From assembly GCA_029975745.1 (NCBI GenBank), contig JARKOL010000396.1, forward strand, positions 1 through 45,983: a stretch of DNA of 45,983 nucleotides, written 5' to 3'. The notes beneath the pieces are model-generated. The model saw only the letters and a program-made list of their open reading frames with translations, did no database searches and was not told the origin of the DNA. The translations under genes were made by a program, and so were the position numbers. This DNA comes from Myxococcota bacterium. Its GTDB lineage: Bacteria > Myxococcota_A > UBA9042 > DTJE01. Within the stretch, counting starts at the first letter, position 1; every line of letters starts with the position of its first letter. This document shows, in pieces, positions 28,000 to 37,348 of the stretch.

Positions 28000-29142
28000 C
28001 TACCGCCCCCGGATGTCGTGCCAGGCCCTGACAAGCGCCCGTGAAGCCACTTCGACCTCTTCTCCGGTCGTCCCGCGCCCCAGCGACAAGCGCACCGCCC
28101 CGAGGGCCGTCGCAGGGTCCAGCCCCATCGCGACCAGCACCCCGGACGGGCTCTCGCCGCCCTCGTGGCAGGCCGAGCCGGTCGATGCAGCAACCTCCGG
28201 CGCGGCCGCGAGCACCGTGCTTCCACGAACGCCCGGGAAGGAAACGTTCAGCGTGTTCGGAAGCCGCGCGGTCGGATGCCCGTTCCGCCGGATCCCCGGG
28301 ACCCCGACGCGCAGCCCCTCCCAAAGCGCGTCCCGCAGGCCGCGCACGCGGACCGCCTCGGCCTCCAGGTCGAGCCGGGCGAGTTCGCACGCGACCCCGA
28401 GCCCGACGATGTACGGGACGTTCTCCGTCCCGGGACGAAGGCCCCGCTCGTGGCCGGCGCCCAGCAGCACGGGTCCGATCGGCGTCCCGTTCCGGACGTA
28501 CAGGGCTCCGACTCCCTTTGGCGCATACAGCTTGTGGCCCGCGACCGACAGCAGGTCCACACCGAGGTCGTCCACGCCGACCGGCACCTTTCCAACGGCC
28601 TGCGCCGCGTCGGTGTGGACCCGCGCGCCCTTCTCGTGCGCCAGGTCCGCGAGCGCACGAATCGGCATCAGCGTCCCGGTCTCGTTGTTGGCGAGCATCA
28701 CCGTGACCAATGCCGTGTCGCCCCGGACGAAGGGCCGCGCGTCCTCCGGCCGGACCCACCCTTCCGGATCGACCGGGACCCGCGTGATCTCCCACCCGCT
28801 CCGCTCCAGCCTGTCGCAGGGGCGAGCGGTGGCCGGATGCTCGACCGTGGACGTCAGCACGTGACGCCGCCCATCGCCCGGCGCCCCGGCTGCCCCCAGG
28901 ATGGCGAGGTTGTTCGCCTCGGTCCCTCCCGACGTGAAGAGAACCTCGGCGGGTTCGCAGCCGAGCAGCGTTGCGACCTGTGCCCGCGCCCGCTCCACGG
29001 CCTCATGCGCGCGTCGGCCATACACATGGCCGCTCGAAGGGTTACCGAAGTGCTCGCGCAGGTACGGAAGCATCGCGTCCACGACCTCGGGGCGAATCGG
29101 CGTCGTGGCGTTGTGGTCCAGATAGATCGGGTCGCCGTTCAT
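28000..29142 (-). CDS. Cysteine desulfurase (NifS/IscS-like)
   Basis: YLDHNATTPIRPEVVDAM, FTSGGTEANNLAI, SVAGHKLYAPKGVGALYVR, ASTGSACHEGG. Confidence 0.94.
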   Translation of the reverse strand: MNGDPIYLDHNATTPIRPEVVDAMLPYLREHFGNPSSGHVYGRRAHEAVERARAQVATLLGCEPAEVLFTSGGTEANNLAILGAAGAPGDGRRHVLTSTVEHPATARPCDRLERSGWEITRVPVDPEGWVRPEDARPFVRGDTALVTVMLANNETGTLMPIRALADLAHEKGARVHTDAAQAVGKVPVGVDDLGVDLLSVAGHKLYAPKGVGALYVRNGTPIGPVLLGAGHERGLRPGTENVPYIVGLGVACELARLDLEAEAVRVRGLRDALWEGLRVGVPGIRRNGHPTARLPNTLNVSFPGVRGSTVLAAAPEVAASTGSACHEGGESPSGVLVAMGLDPATALGAVRLSLGRGTTGEEVEVASRALVRAWHDIRGR

Positions 29143-29152
29143 GGCCGCCTCG

Positions 29153-29680
29153 TCAAACGCTGAAGCCCAGGAACGCGCTGCACACCAGCACGACGACCGC
29201 GAACTTGAGGCACGTCTCGCACAGGGACTTGCGCCGGGCACGGAGGCCGAAGAACTCCTTTCCCTGCCCCCCGTCCGGCGTGGCTCCCGAGGCGAACCCC
29301 GCGAACAGGCTCCGCAGGCGCGGGTTGATCCGGAAGAAGATGACCCACATGATCGCGGCCATCCCGGCGACGGCCGCGAGTTTCAAGCCCAGGGCCACGT
29401 GGGCCACAACGTGCATGTCGCGGAACGCGCCGTGGAATGCCCAGTAGTTCATCGGCAACGCGATCCCCGTCAGGATCAGGGTGGCCATGAACGCCATGCA
29501 GTAGGGCGCGTTGCCCTGCAGCGTGTCCTCGACCACCTTGTCCAACTCGTAGTGCAGCTTCGGGCCGTACTGGCCCCGTTTCACGACGAGCGCCCGGTTG
29601 TAGAACGGGGCCGCCGCGCAACCCACCAGGGCGATGTTGTGCAGGGCCAGCAGCAGGGAGTGGACGATCTGTTCCGTCAT
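29153..29680 (-). CDS. Integral membrane protein of unknown function in the sulfur-trafficking operon
   Basis: Several hydrophobic segments, conserved-looking Cys residues; same operon as DsrE/NifS. Confidence 0.7.
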   Translation of the reverse strand: MTEQIVHSLLLALHNIALVGCAAAPFYNRALVVKRGQYGPKLHYELDKVVEDTLQGNAPYCMAFMATLILTGIALPMNYWAFHGAFRDMHVVAHVALGLKLAAVAGMAAIMWVIFFRINPRLRSLFAGFASGATPDGGQGKEFFGLRARRKSLCETCLKFAVVVLVCSAFLGFSV

Positions 29681-29692
29681 CAGGCACCTCCG

Positions 29693-30046
29693 TCAGAACA
29701 CCAGCACCTTGTCCGCAGCCAGCGTGGCCTCGGTCAACTCGTCCAGCGAACTGCGCCGGCACCCTTCCAGAAGTTCCTCCTGCCGCAGGCCACGGGCGTC
29801 CATGCACGTCCCGCACAACAGCAACGTGGCTTTGCGGTTGAGGAGCCCTTTCAGCATCTTCTCCAGGTTGTAGTAGCCGTTCGGGGTCTGCTGGCCTGCC
29901 TTCGCCGCCGACACGGCGTCCCCCATCAGGAACACGGTCACGTCCTGCCCCTCGTGGTTCTTCAGCAGGTTGGCCGCCAGCCGAACGCCGTTGAACGTAC
30001 GCTCGGTGCCGTAGGGCGGGTCGTTCAGAATGAACAGTGTCTTCAC
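29693..30046 (-). CDS. DsrE-family sulfur relay protein
   Basis: MKTLFILNDPPYGTERTFNGVRLAANL...VFLMGDAVSAA...LLLCGTCMDARGL. Confidence 0.9.
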   Translation of the reverse strand: MKTLFILNDPPYGTERTFNGVRLAANLLKNHEGQDVTVFLMGDAVSAAKAGQQTPNGYYNLEKMLKGLLNRKATLLLCGTCMDARGLRQEELLEGCRRSSLDELTEATLAADKVLVF

Positions 30047-30058
30047 GTCGGACCTCCT

Positions 30059-30739
30059 TCAGTGCGCCACGGATGCCGCCCCGATCTCCACCGGAAGCCC
30101 GGCGTCCCTCCACTCCGGGTAGCCGTCTGCCAGACGGACGGCCCGAAACCCTTTCGTCCGCAACAGCCGGACCGCCTCGGCGGCCAGGACGCAATACGGC
30201 CCCCGGCAATACGCAACCACCTCGCGCTCCAGCGGAATCTCGGACAGGTGCTGCTCCAGGGCCGCGAGGGGGACCGAGAGCGCCCCCGCGATGTGCCCGG
30301 CTTCGAACTCCTCGGGGGGACGGACGTCCAGCACGACCAGGTGGCCGGTGCGGGCGCGATCCAGCAGGACATCGCGGCGTACCGGCTCCAGGCCGTCGGT
30401 TCCCTGGAAGTAGTCCCGGACCAGCCGATCCACCTCGGCCAGACGCTGCTCGGCCAGGGTGCGCAGCGTCCGGTAGCCCGCCAGCACCATCGGGTCCCCG
30501 AGGCGGTAGAAGACCTGGAGCCCGTCCTTCCGGTGCGCCACGAGGCCCGCAGCCCTGAGCACTTTGAGGTGCCGCCAGGTGTTGGCAACGGACAGCCCGG
30601 TCTCGCGAGCCAGTGTCTCCACGTTCCTCTCGCCCTGAGCCAACACGTCGATGATCTCGATCCGCTTCGGGCTGCCGAACGCGCTGCCGACGCGGGCGAA
30701 CTGCTCGAAGAGAGCATCCTTGAAGTCACGTCCCTTCAC
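30059..30739 (-). CDS. ArsR-type HTH regulator fused to a rhodanese domain
   Basis: ArsR wHTH (LARETGLSVANTWRHLKVLRAAGLV) + rhodanese VVAYCRGPYCVLAAEAVRLLR. Confidence 0.93.
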   Translation of the reverse strand: MKGRDFKDALFEQFARVGSAFGSPKRIEIIDVLAQGERNVETLARETGLSVANTWRHLKVLRAAGLVAHRKDGLQVFYRLGDPMVLAGYRTLRTLAEQRLAEVDRLVRDYFQGTDGLEPVRRDVLLDRARTGHLVVLDVRPPEEFEAGHIAGALSVPLAALEQHLSEIPLEREVVAYCRGPYCVLAAEAVRLLRTKGFRAVRLADGYPEWRDAGLPVEIGAASVAH

Positions 30740-30860
30740 TTCATCACCTTTTCGAGTGATTGATCAAAGTTTTGAGCAGCCAGGGACCTGAGTCAATCAA
30801 GCTCAGAGATAGCCGTGGATATCCGGTTGGTTACCAATACAGTGATCGGGCACAATCAGT

Positions 30861-31304
30861 TCAGATGCGAAGCAGCGCGAAGACCCGTCGCTGCGCCCGC
30901 CAGTCCTCGTGGCGGACGACGGCCCGAAGCGACCGCTCGGTGACCGGGCTTCCGGCCTCCAGGAACAGCACCTCCTCCTGGATGTCGGGGGCCAGGAGCA
31001 ACAGGTCCATCACCTGGCTGACGCGGGCGCGGGTCCAGTGTAGTCGGCGGGCGACCTCGGCGCGGTCGACGATACGGCCGGCGTCGATCAGGCGCTGGAC
31101 GTGGTGCGCGAGAGCGAGCATGGCGGCTACGTTGGCAGGGCGCTTGCCGGTCCACGGGCCGAGGGCTGCAGGCCGCTCGGCCGGTTCCGGGACAGGCCCG
31201 GGCGCGAGGTCGTAGCGCCGCTCCCGCCGGACCCGGTGGAAACTGCCCCGGAAGACCACGGTCCCGCCCGGACCGCGCCCGTCGCCGTTCGGCTCGATCG
31301 TCAT
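30861..31304 (-). CDS. HTH protein associated with the recombinase
   Basis: IDAGRIVDRAEVARRLHWTRARVSQVMDLLLL helix-turn-helix; ATGA overlap with the recombinase stop. Confidence 0.75.
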   Translation of the reverse strand: MTIEPNGDGRGPGGTVVFRGSFHRVRRERRYDLAPGPVPEPAERPAALGPWTGKRPANVAAMLALAHHVQRLIDAGRIVDRAEVARRLHWTRARVSQVMDLLLLAPDIQEEVLFLEAGSPVTERSLRAVVRHEDWRAQRRVFALLRI

Positions 31305-32887
31305 CCCGCCACCCCCGCGAAGGCGCCCTGCCGACCCCCGCCGTTCCCGGCTAGCGATACGAGGTGCGCCTCGATCGTCCCGCTCGCCTCGTCCACCTCG
31401 ACGTGGTCCACAACGGCCCGGACGAGGCGGACACGGTTCTCCGGCGTCATCGCCTGCCACAAGTTCCCGAAGTCCCGCAGGGCCGCCGCGATCCAGTCTG
31501 CCTCAACCCTGGCGGCGGCCAGTGCGGCGAGCCGCGCGTCGATGGTCGCGAGGCGCTGCTCCCGGGTCGCCTGCTCGTCCACCAGCCCCTCGATCTGCTG
31601 CTCGATCGCCGCACGGGATACGGCGTTCCGGGTCCGCTGCAGGGACCGCGCGAGGCGAGCCTTCTCCGCGGCGACGCCCGCGATGCGGGCCGGAAGGCCC
31701 CGGCGCTCGACATCGAGGTCCTCGCGCTCCCGGTCCATTTTCGCGTGGATCGCCCGGACCACGTCCGCGGCCAGGGCCTTGCCCGCGGGGCCGGTGGTCG
31801 CCTCGCGGATCCGGTCGACCACGAAGGCCTCCAGTGCCTCGGCCGGCAGGGCCCGGGCAGGACAGGCGCCGCGCCCCTGCTTTTTCCGCGAAACGCATTC
31901 GTAATACCGATACTGCTTCCCGTGCGCCCGGGCCGTTGCCGGGGTCAGCGCAGCCCCGCACGAGGCGCAGCGCAACAGTCCCGTCAGCAGGAAGGTCGGT
32001 GTCCGGCGCCGGGCCTCGGGCCTGTCGGCGTCGTGGCGGGCGCCCAGGAGGGCCTGCACCCGCTCCCACGTCTCCCGCGGCACCAGGGGCTCGTGCTCGG
32101 CCTCGTGCAACTCGCCGCCAGAGGCGATCAGCCCGGCGTACAACGGGCACTTCAGGATGTGGAGCACGTGGTCCGTGCGCCAGCCCTTGCGTCGGGCCGT
32201 CTGCGGCCGGGGCGACCAGCCCTTTTCCGTCAGCGCCCGAATGACCCCCAGGATCGACCGCGTCGCCAGATACGCGTCGAACGCCTCCCGCACGACCACG
32301 GCCTCGACCTTGTTGACGACCAGCTTCTTGTCGCGCACTCCGTAGCCGTATGGGATCCGCCCCCCCGTCCACTTCCCCCGGCGGCGCGACGCGGCGATCT
32401 TGTCCCGCGTCCGTTCCACGATCATCTCGCGCTCGAACTCCGCGAAGCTCATGAGCATGTTCAGGGTCAGGCGACCCATCGCGTTCGCGGTGGAGAAGTT
32501 CTGGGTGACCGACACGAACGCCACGCCGTGCCGGTTGAACCGATCCATCACGGCGGCGAAGTCCAGCAGGGACCGCGACAGCCGATCGACCTTGTAGACG
32601 ACCACGATGTCGATCCGTCCCGCCTCGATGTCCGCCAGCAGGCGCTGGAAGGCCGGGCGCTCGGTGTTCGCACCGGTGTAGCCCGGGTCGATGTAGGCGT
32701 CCGGCAGCGCGCGCCACCCCAGGTGGGCCTGCGATTGGATGTAGCCCAGGCACGCATCGCGCTGGGCATCGAGGCTGTTGAACTCCTGCTCCAGACCAGC
32801 CGAGGTGCTCTTCCTGGTGTAGATGGCCGCCCTGACGACGGCCACCGGAGGGTCCCGCGTCAACGTTGTGGACCGATATGCTGCCAT
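31301..32887 (-). CDS. Large serine recombinase (resolvase + recombinase + zinc-ribbon + coiled coil)
   Basis: AAIYTRKSTSAGLEQEFNSLDAQRDAC, VVYKVDRLSRSLLDFA, CASCGAALTPATARAHGKQYRYYECVSRKKQGRGAC. Confidence 0.95.
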   Translation of the reverse strand: MAAYRSTTLTRDPPVAVVRAAIYTRKSTSAGLEQEFNSLDAQRDACLGYIQSQAHLGWRALPDAYIDPGYTGANTERPAFQRLLADIEAGRIDIVVVYKVDRLSRSLLDFAAVMDRFNRHGVAFVSVTQNFSTANAMGRLTLNMLMSFAEFEREMIVERTRDKIAASRRRGKWTGGRIPYGYGVRDKKLVVNKVEAVVVREAFDAYLATRSILGVIRALTEKGWSPRPQTARRKGWRTDHVLHILKCPLYAGLIASGGELHEAEHEPLVPRETWERVQALLGARHDADRPEARRRTPTFLLTGLLRCASCGAALTPATARAHGKQYRYYECVSRKKQGRGACPARALPAEALEAFVVDRIREATTGPAGKALAADVVRAIHAKMDREREDLDVERRGLPARIAGVAAEKARLARSLQRTRNAVSRAAIEQQIEGLVDEQATREQRLATIDARLAALAAARVEADWIAAALRDFGNLWQAMTPENRVRLVRAVVDHVEVDEASGTIEAHLVSLAGNGGGRQGAFAGVAG

Positions 32888-33432
32888 CACGCCACCTTCC
32901 TGGTCGCGCCCGACCGGGTCGCGAGCCCGAAGAAGAGGAAGCCGTTCCAGCCCGCGCCCGTGATCGCCTTCGCCACCGCGGTCAGGGTCCGGTACTGCAC
33001 GCCCCGGTGTTCGAAGCCTTCGTCGAGGACCGTCACGAGGTGCTTCTCGCCCCGGTGGACCTTGCGCAGCACCGTGCCAACGGGGGGCAGGCGCGGGTCG
33101 CGCTCCGTCGTGGCGGCCGGCGCCTTCGGGAAGACCGGCTGCGCTGCCTCCCGGGCCCGCCGTGTGATGTCCGGCAGGAAGCGGCCGTCCAGGATCTGCT
33201 CGATCCGATCCCGCGCCCGCTGCGACAGCCCGCCCTCGGCCACCTCCTGGATGCGCCAGGCCAGCCGCTTTCGCAAGTACGGCCCGTTCCGGGAGGCAGT
33301 CGGCGTCCCGTACAGGACCATCCACCGTTCCCGCAACTGCTCGACCGTCATGTCCTGCAGCGCGGCGAGCTGCGCCGGGACGTCCCCGAGCGCCGCCCGT
33401 GCCGCCCCTGCCCTGCCCTGCATCGTCCTCAT
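32887..33432 (-). CDS. DUF2924 domain protein (recombinase companion)
   Basis: MTVEQLRERWMVLYGTPTASRNGPYLRKRLAWRIQE... upstream of the serine recombinase. Confidence 0.85.
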   Translation of the reverse strand: MRTMQGRAGAARAALGDVPAQLAALQDMTVEQLRERWMVLYGTPTASRNGPYLRKRLAWRIQEVAEGGLSQRARDRIEQILDGRFLPDITRRAREAAQPVFPKAPAATTERDPRLPPVGTVLRKVHRGEKHLVTVLDEGFEHRGVQYRTLTAVAKAITGAGWNGFLFFGLATRSGATRKVA

Positions 33433-33716
33433 GTCGCCCTCCCGGTGTCGCGAGTCCCGGCGGGGTCCACGCGGCCCCGCTGCGTGACCGCATCAGGGCT
33501 CGGTTCCACAGGAAGAGCAAGGGAAGAATCCGCATCACTCCAAGGGCTTGCGTCGGTCCGGTTGACGCACGCGGGGTCCGCCAGGATCCGCGCCAGCAGG
33601 GTCGTCGCCAGCACGTCCACGACGTCCTCGCGCGAGGTGTCGCTCCACGTCGCGTCCCGGACCCAGCGCGGCGGGCGCCGCGGAAGCGTGCTGCTGGTGT
33701 TCCTGCACCCTGCCAT
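33429..33716 (-). CDS. Hypothetical small protein
   Basis: Open frame between TerL and the DUF2924 gene (MAGCRNTSSTLPRRPPRWVRDATWSDTSREDVVDVLATTLLARIL...). Confidence 0.5.
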   Translation of the reverse strand: MAGCRNTSSTLPRRPPRWVRDATWSDTSREDVVDVLATTLLARILADPACVNRTDASPWSDADSSLALPVEPSPDAVTQRGRVDPAGTRDTGRAT

Positions 33717-33718
33717 GG

Positions 33719-35773
33719 TCACCACCTGTCCCGACGCGGCCCCCGTCGCGTCCACCAGTCCGACATGTCTCCCAGGTAGGAGTCCCTGGCCTTGATTTCG
33801 TCCCGCCGGGTGCGGTTCCAGGGGTCCTTCGACCGCTTCACCGGCCGCCTCGGGGGCGGCGGCGCGGGGGGAGGCGCGGCGGGTGTCGGCTCGACCGCCT
33901 CGCCGCCCGCCTCGACCGGCACGGCGTCGGGGGGCACGACCGGCATTTGCACCGGCCCGACCGGGGCCTCCAGCCGCAGCCCGCCCATAACCAGGGAATG
34001 CGCCGCCGCCAGCGCGTAAACCATCGTGTCCCACACCTCGTTGCGCCGGCCCTCGGCCACCTTCTTCCACTCGATGACCGTGTTCCCCTTGCGGTCCCGG
34101 GTCCGGACCCGCCGCTCCGACGTGAGCTGGTCCAGGAAGTCCGGCACCGACGCCAGGATCCGGTCCGGGATGTGGACGTACTTCGGACCCGGGCGTGCCA
34201 CCCGCAGGTACGCGGCCAGGTCGTCCTTGGCGGGCGTCGCGTGAACCAAGAAGAACGGGGCACGCGACCTCCCCTTCCCCGAGTGCCGCACCTTCCGATC
34301 CCAGATCGCGCCCTTGGAGTCCTCGCCCTTGATCGCGTACACGTGCCAGCGCAGCCGCGGACGGCAGTACTCCAGCACCCGCTGCGGCAGGTACCCGGAA
34401 TCCACGCAGGTCGCGGCGGCCCGCAATTCCCGGCCGTCCCGCGTTCGCCACACCCGCCGCACCACCGCGTCGTTGCGGGCCCAGGCATCCTGGTCCCGCG
34501 GGTCGCTCAGGATCACCGCGTAGTCCAGGATCCACGCCTCCCAGCCCAGGCCCCAACCGACCGTGATCGTTTCAATTCTGTTGTCCTGAACGTCCGTCGC
34601 GCACGTGATCGTCCTCACGCCCTCGGGGATCGCCTCCCCCCAGTCGGGTTCGACCCGGTCGGCCAGCTCGTGGGCGTCGATGGCCTCGCCCGGTTCCGCG
34701 AAGACCTGGGCCAGGCGGACGTTCACGAAGGACCGCATCTTGTCGATGCTGCCCGTCTTCGCGACAGCGGTCGCGGCCTCCCATTCCGCCGCGACCTCGG
34801 CCCACGACAGCCAGCCGAGCGGCGCGTACAAGGCGTTGAGGTGGTAGCTCGTGATCAGCCCCCCGCCCAGGTCCGGACGCGACGCCACCCAACGGCCCGC
34901 GGGCAGGAAGACGTTCTTGTCGGTCTCGTCCCACGCGGCCCCGCAGTGCCGGCAGACGTACCGTGCCTCATCGGGCCGACCCGGGGTCCAGACCAGCCGG
35001 TACGCCTTCGTCTCGGCATCACGCCATTCGAGCGGCTGGAACTCCCCGCACCGGGGGCACGGCACGTGGAAGTACCGCTGGTCGCCGCGCTCGAACCACG
35101 AGTGGATCTCGGAGTCGTTCTCGACGGTCGGGGTCGAGCAGATGTACGCCTTACGGGCGGCCCCGAACGTCGTCTGTCGGGCCAGGACCAGGGACACGCC
35201 CGAGCCCTCGTATCCGGGGTTCTCCCGCCAGCGGTCGCACTCATCCATCACCACGAACTTCGCCGCCATCCGGCACAGGGCCGACGCGGAATGGGCACCG
35301 ACGATCCGGAGCCTACCCCCCGGGAACCACTTCCCCAGGACCGTCTCGTTCTTCTGGCGAGAGACCGCGGCGCGGACGCGGTCCCGCAAAAGCGGACTCG
35401 AGCTGATCATCGCGTCCAGCGAGTCCTTGCTCCAGTCCCGGGCGTTCAGATCGGTATCCAGGGCGACGAGCATCCGGGCCGGGTAGTAGCCTCCCGCGAC
35501 GGCCAGGATCCAGTTCTCCGCGATCGTCGTCTTCGCGCCCGCCTGGGCCGCCGCCTCGTAGACGACGACCTGGGCCGGATCGTCCGGGTGCAGCCGATCC
35601 TGGATCTCGACCACGTACGGCGTCAGCGCCGACGAGTACGTGCCCGGCACCGACGACGCCTCGGCCGGGATCATCCGGTTCGCCTCCGCAATGGCCGTGA
35701 TCGACAGCCTCGGCCGCGGCGCGACCGCGTCCGACCCGGCCCGGCGCATCTCCCGCAGCGATTCCTCCCACAC
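33719..35773 (-). CDS. Phage terminase large subunit, GpA-like
   Basis: YEAAAQAGAKTTIAENW, VVMDECDRW, CPRCGEFQPLEW...CRHCGAAWDE zinc-type insert, CVDSGYLPQRVLEYC nuclease region. Confidence 0.92.
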   Translation of the reverse strand: MWEESLREMRRAGSDAVAPRPRLSITAIAEANRMIPAEASSVPGTYSSALTPYVVEIQDRLHPDDPAQVVVYEAAAQAGAKTTIAENWILAVAGGYYPARMLVALDTDLNARDWSKDSLDAMISSSPLLRDRVRAAVSRQKNETVLGKWFPGGRLRIVGAHSASALCRMAAKFVVMDECDRWRENPGYEGSGVSLVLARQTTFGAARKAYICSTPTVENDSEIHSWFERGDQRYFHVPCPRCGEFQPLEWRDAETKAYRLVWTPGRPDEARYVCRHCGAAWDETDKNVFLPAGRWVASRPDLGGGLITSYHLNALYAPLGWLSWAEVAAEWEAATAVAKTGSIDKMRSFVNVRLAQVFAEPGEAIDAHELADRVEPDWGEAIPEGVRTITCATDVQDNRIETITVGWGLGWEAWILDYAVILSDPRDQDAWARNDAVVRRVWRTRDGRELRAAATCVDSGYLPQRVLEYCRPRLRWHVYAIKGEDSKGAIWDRKVRHSGKGRSRAPFFLVHATPAKDDLAAYLRVARPGPKYVHIPDRILASVPDFLDQLTSERRVRTRDRKGNTVIEWKKVAEGRRNEVWDTMVYALAAAHSLVMGGLRLEAPVGPVQMPVVPPDAVPVEAGGEAVEPTPAAPPPAPPPPRRPVKRSKDPWNRTRRDEIKARDSYLGDMSDWWTRRGPRRDRW

Positions 35774-35780
35774 CCTCTCC

Positions 35781-36386
35781 TCATCCGGCAGCGTCGAATC
35801 CAGTCGCCATCTCCTTCAGGATCACCTCGACCTCGACCTGCAGCGCGGCCCGGAGCGCCGTGGCATCCTGGCCCACCAACCGGTTCGCCAGGCGCAGGGG
35901 CATCGCCTCCAGCGTGGCCCGGGCCGCTGCCAGGGTGTCCGCGTACACCTGCACTGCCTGGGCCTTGGGGATCAGTTCCCCGGTGCGCTCCCGCAGCCTC
36001 AACTGTCCCAATTTCGCTTTCACGGCCTCGGACAAGACCCGGGCCCGCAGCAGTTTCCCGGCGTCCCCCGACACGCTGCCCAGGCTGGTGTCGCCCCGCT
36101 CCTCGAATCCCCGGTCCACCGGAGGGGCCGGTCTGCGAGGGGCAGTCGCCGGCGACTCGGGCAGCGGGGCCGCCCCCGCAAACACCCGGTCCGGCTTCCC
36201 GCCCCGCAACGGATCGCGGCCTCCGTTGACCCGGGCCACGGTCGCCGCCTGGTCGAGCGAACCGTCTGCCCGGCTCACCAGGAAGCCCTGGGCCCGCCAG
36301 CGCCGCACGGTCCGCTCGTTCACGCCGAGCACCTGGGCAGCCCAGGCGTCGCTAAACGTCCGGCCATCTCGCGGTTTCCCGGCCAT
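35781..36386 (-). CDS. Terminase small subunit, Nu1-like (HTH N-terminus)
   Basis: WAAQVLGVNERTVRRWRAQGFLV HTH; ARVLSEAVKAKLGQLRLRERTGELIPKAQAVQVYADTLAAARATLEAMPLRLANRL; directly upstream of TerL. Confidence 0.8.
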   Translation of the reverse strand: MAGKPRDGRTFSDAWAAQVLGVNERTVRRWRAQGFLVSRADGSLDQAATVARVNGGRDPLRGGKPDRVFAGAAPLPESPATAPRRPAPPVDRGFEERGDTSLGSVSGDAGKLLRARVLSEAVKAKLGQLRLRERTGELIPKAQAVQVYADTLAAARATLEAMPLRLANRLVGQDATALRAALQVEVEVILKEMATGFDAAG

Positions 36387-36390
36387 CCCC

Positions 36391-36606
36391 CTACCCTCGC
36401 TTCGCCCCGATGCGCTGCTGGACGCAGAGCCACACCGCGTCCTCCAGGACGGCGTCGGCCAGGTCCGTGCTCGACTGGCCCAGCCGCCTCCCCTGCACCA
36501 CCCGGCACAGCCGGTCCCTGACCCCGTCGCAGACCGCCCGGATCTCGTTCACGAGCCGGTCGCCCTCGTCCCCACGCACCGTTTTCGGCCCCTTCCTCGT
36601 TTTCAT
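36391..36606 (-). CDS. Hypothetical small protein upstream of terS
   Basis: MKTRKGPKTVRGDEGDRLVNEIRAVCDGVRDRLCRVVQ...; GGAGGTAGC RBS upstream on the minus strand. Confidence 0.6.
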   Translation of the reverse strand: MKTRKGPKTVRGDEGDRLVNEIRAVCDGVRDRLCRVVQGRRLGQSSTDLADAVLEDAVWLCVQQRIGAKRG

Positions 36607-36643
36607 CTCGCTACCTCCTTTCCGGGCATCCATCCCGGACGTT

Positions 36644-36679
36644 GATCCCGGGCATTCCGGGCATCCCGGACATCCCGGG
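36644..36679. repeat. 9-bp tandem repeat (about 4 units of SATYCCGGR) in the intergenic region upstream of the terminase genes
   Basis: GATCCCGGG-CATTCCGGG-CATCCCGGA-CATCCCGGG. Confidence 0.8.
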
Positions 36680-36787
36680 CGCAATAAATCAGGGTCCCCT
36701 GCTAGCGACTGCGGGCCGCGCGCCGTACCGGCGGCCGGCATCCCCCTCAGGAGGAACCATGCCGGCGGGGGGTACCGGTCCCCCGCC

Positions 36788-37291
36788 TCACCGCCGCCTC
36801 TCCCGCAAGGGATTCAGCACGGTCGGAAGCCACCGAGGCGACGCGTACCCGTTCACCGGAACCCGGCGCGCCCACGGCAGCGTCGGGATCTCCCCATCGA
36901 CCATGTAGACCAGCGGGATGCTTGCCCTGACCTCGATCAGCCCCGCTTCGTTGAGCGCCTTCACCGCGTCGATCAAGCCCTGCGAGACCTCGTTCCAGAG
37001 CAGGACGTTCCGGCCTGCGAAGAGGGCACGCTCGCCTCTCGCCCCGTCGATGTGCCGGCACAGTTCCACCCACGACGTGCCCGGACACCTGCGCACCAGG
37101 TCGAGCACGGCGCTCGCCATCGGGCTCAGTCCGGGCGGCACGCCGTCGGTCGTTCGCGGACTCGGACCAGGCTGGGCCGTGTTCCCGGAAGCCGCCCGCA
37201 CCGCCAGCATCCGTCTCGCCTTGTCCGGATCGGGTTCGTTCAGGGCCGCCGCGGCCCTCATGGCTATCGTTCTTCCGGTCGCATCGCTCAT
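36788..37291 (-). CDS. Hypothetical protein, possible winged-helix
   Basis: MSDATGRTIAMRAAAALNEPDPDKARRMLAVRAASGN...VLDLVRRCPGTSWVELCRHI... Confidence 0.65.
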   Translation of the reverse strand: MSDATGRTIAMRAAAALNEPDPDKARRMLAVRAASGNTAQPGPSPRTTDGVPPGLSPMASAVLDLVRRCPGTSWVELCRHIDGARGERALFAGRNVLLWNEVSQGLIDAVKALNEAGLIEVRASIPLVYMVDGEIPTLPWARRVPVNGYASPRWLPTVLNPLRERRR

Positions 37292-37348
37292 CGAACCACC
37301 TCCCTGCCCGAATCACCGGGCAACCGATTCCCCTGCGATCCCGGTTCC

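Noticed and set aside
31301-33538. 745-aa version of the serine recombinase ORF
   Set aside because: The N-terminal extension overlaps the DUF2924 gene; the natural start is MAAYRS at 32887.
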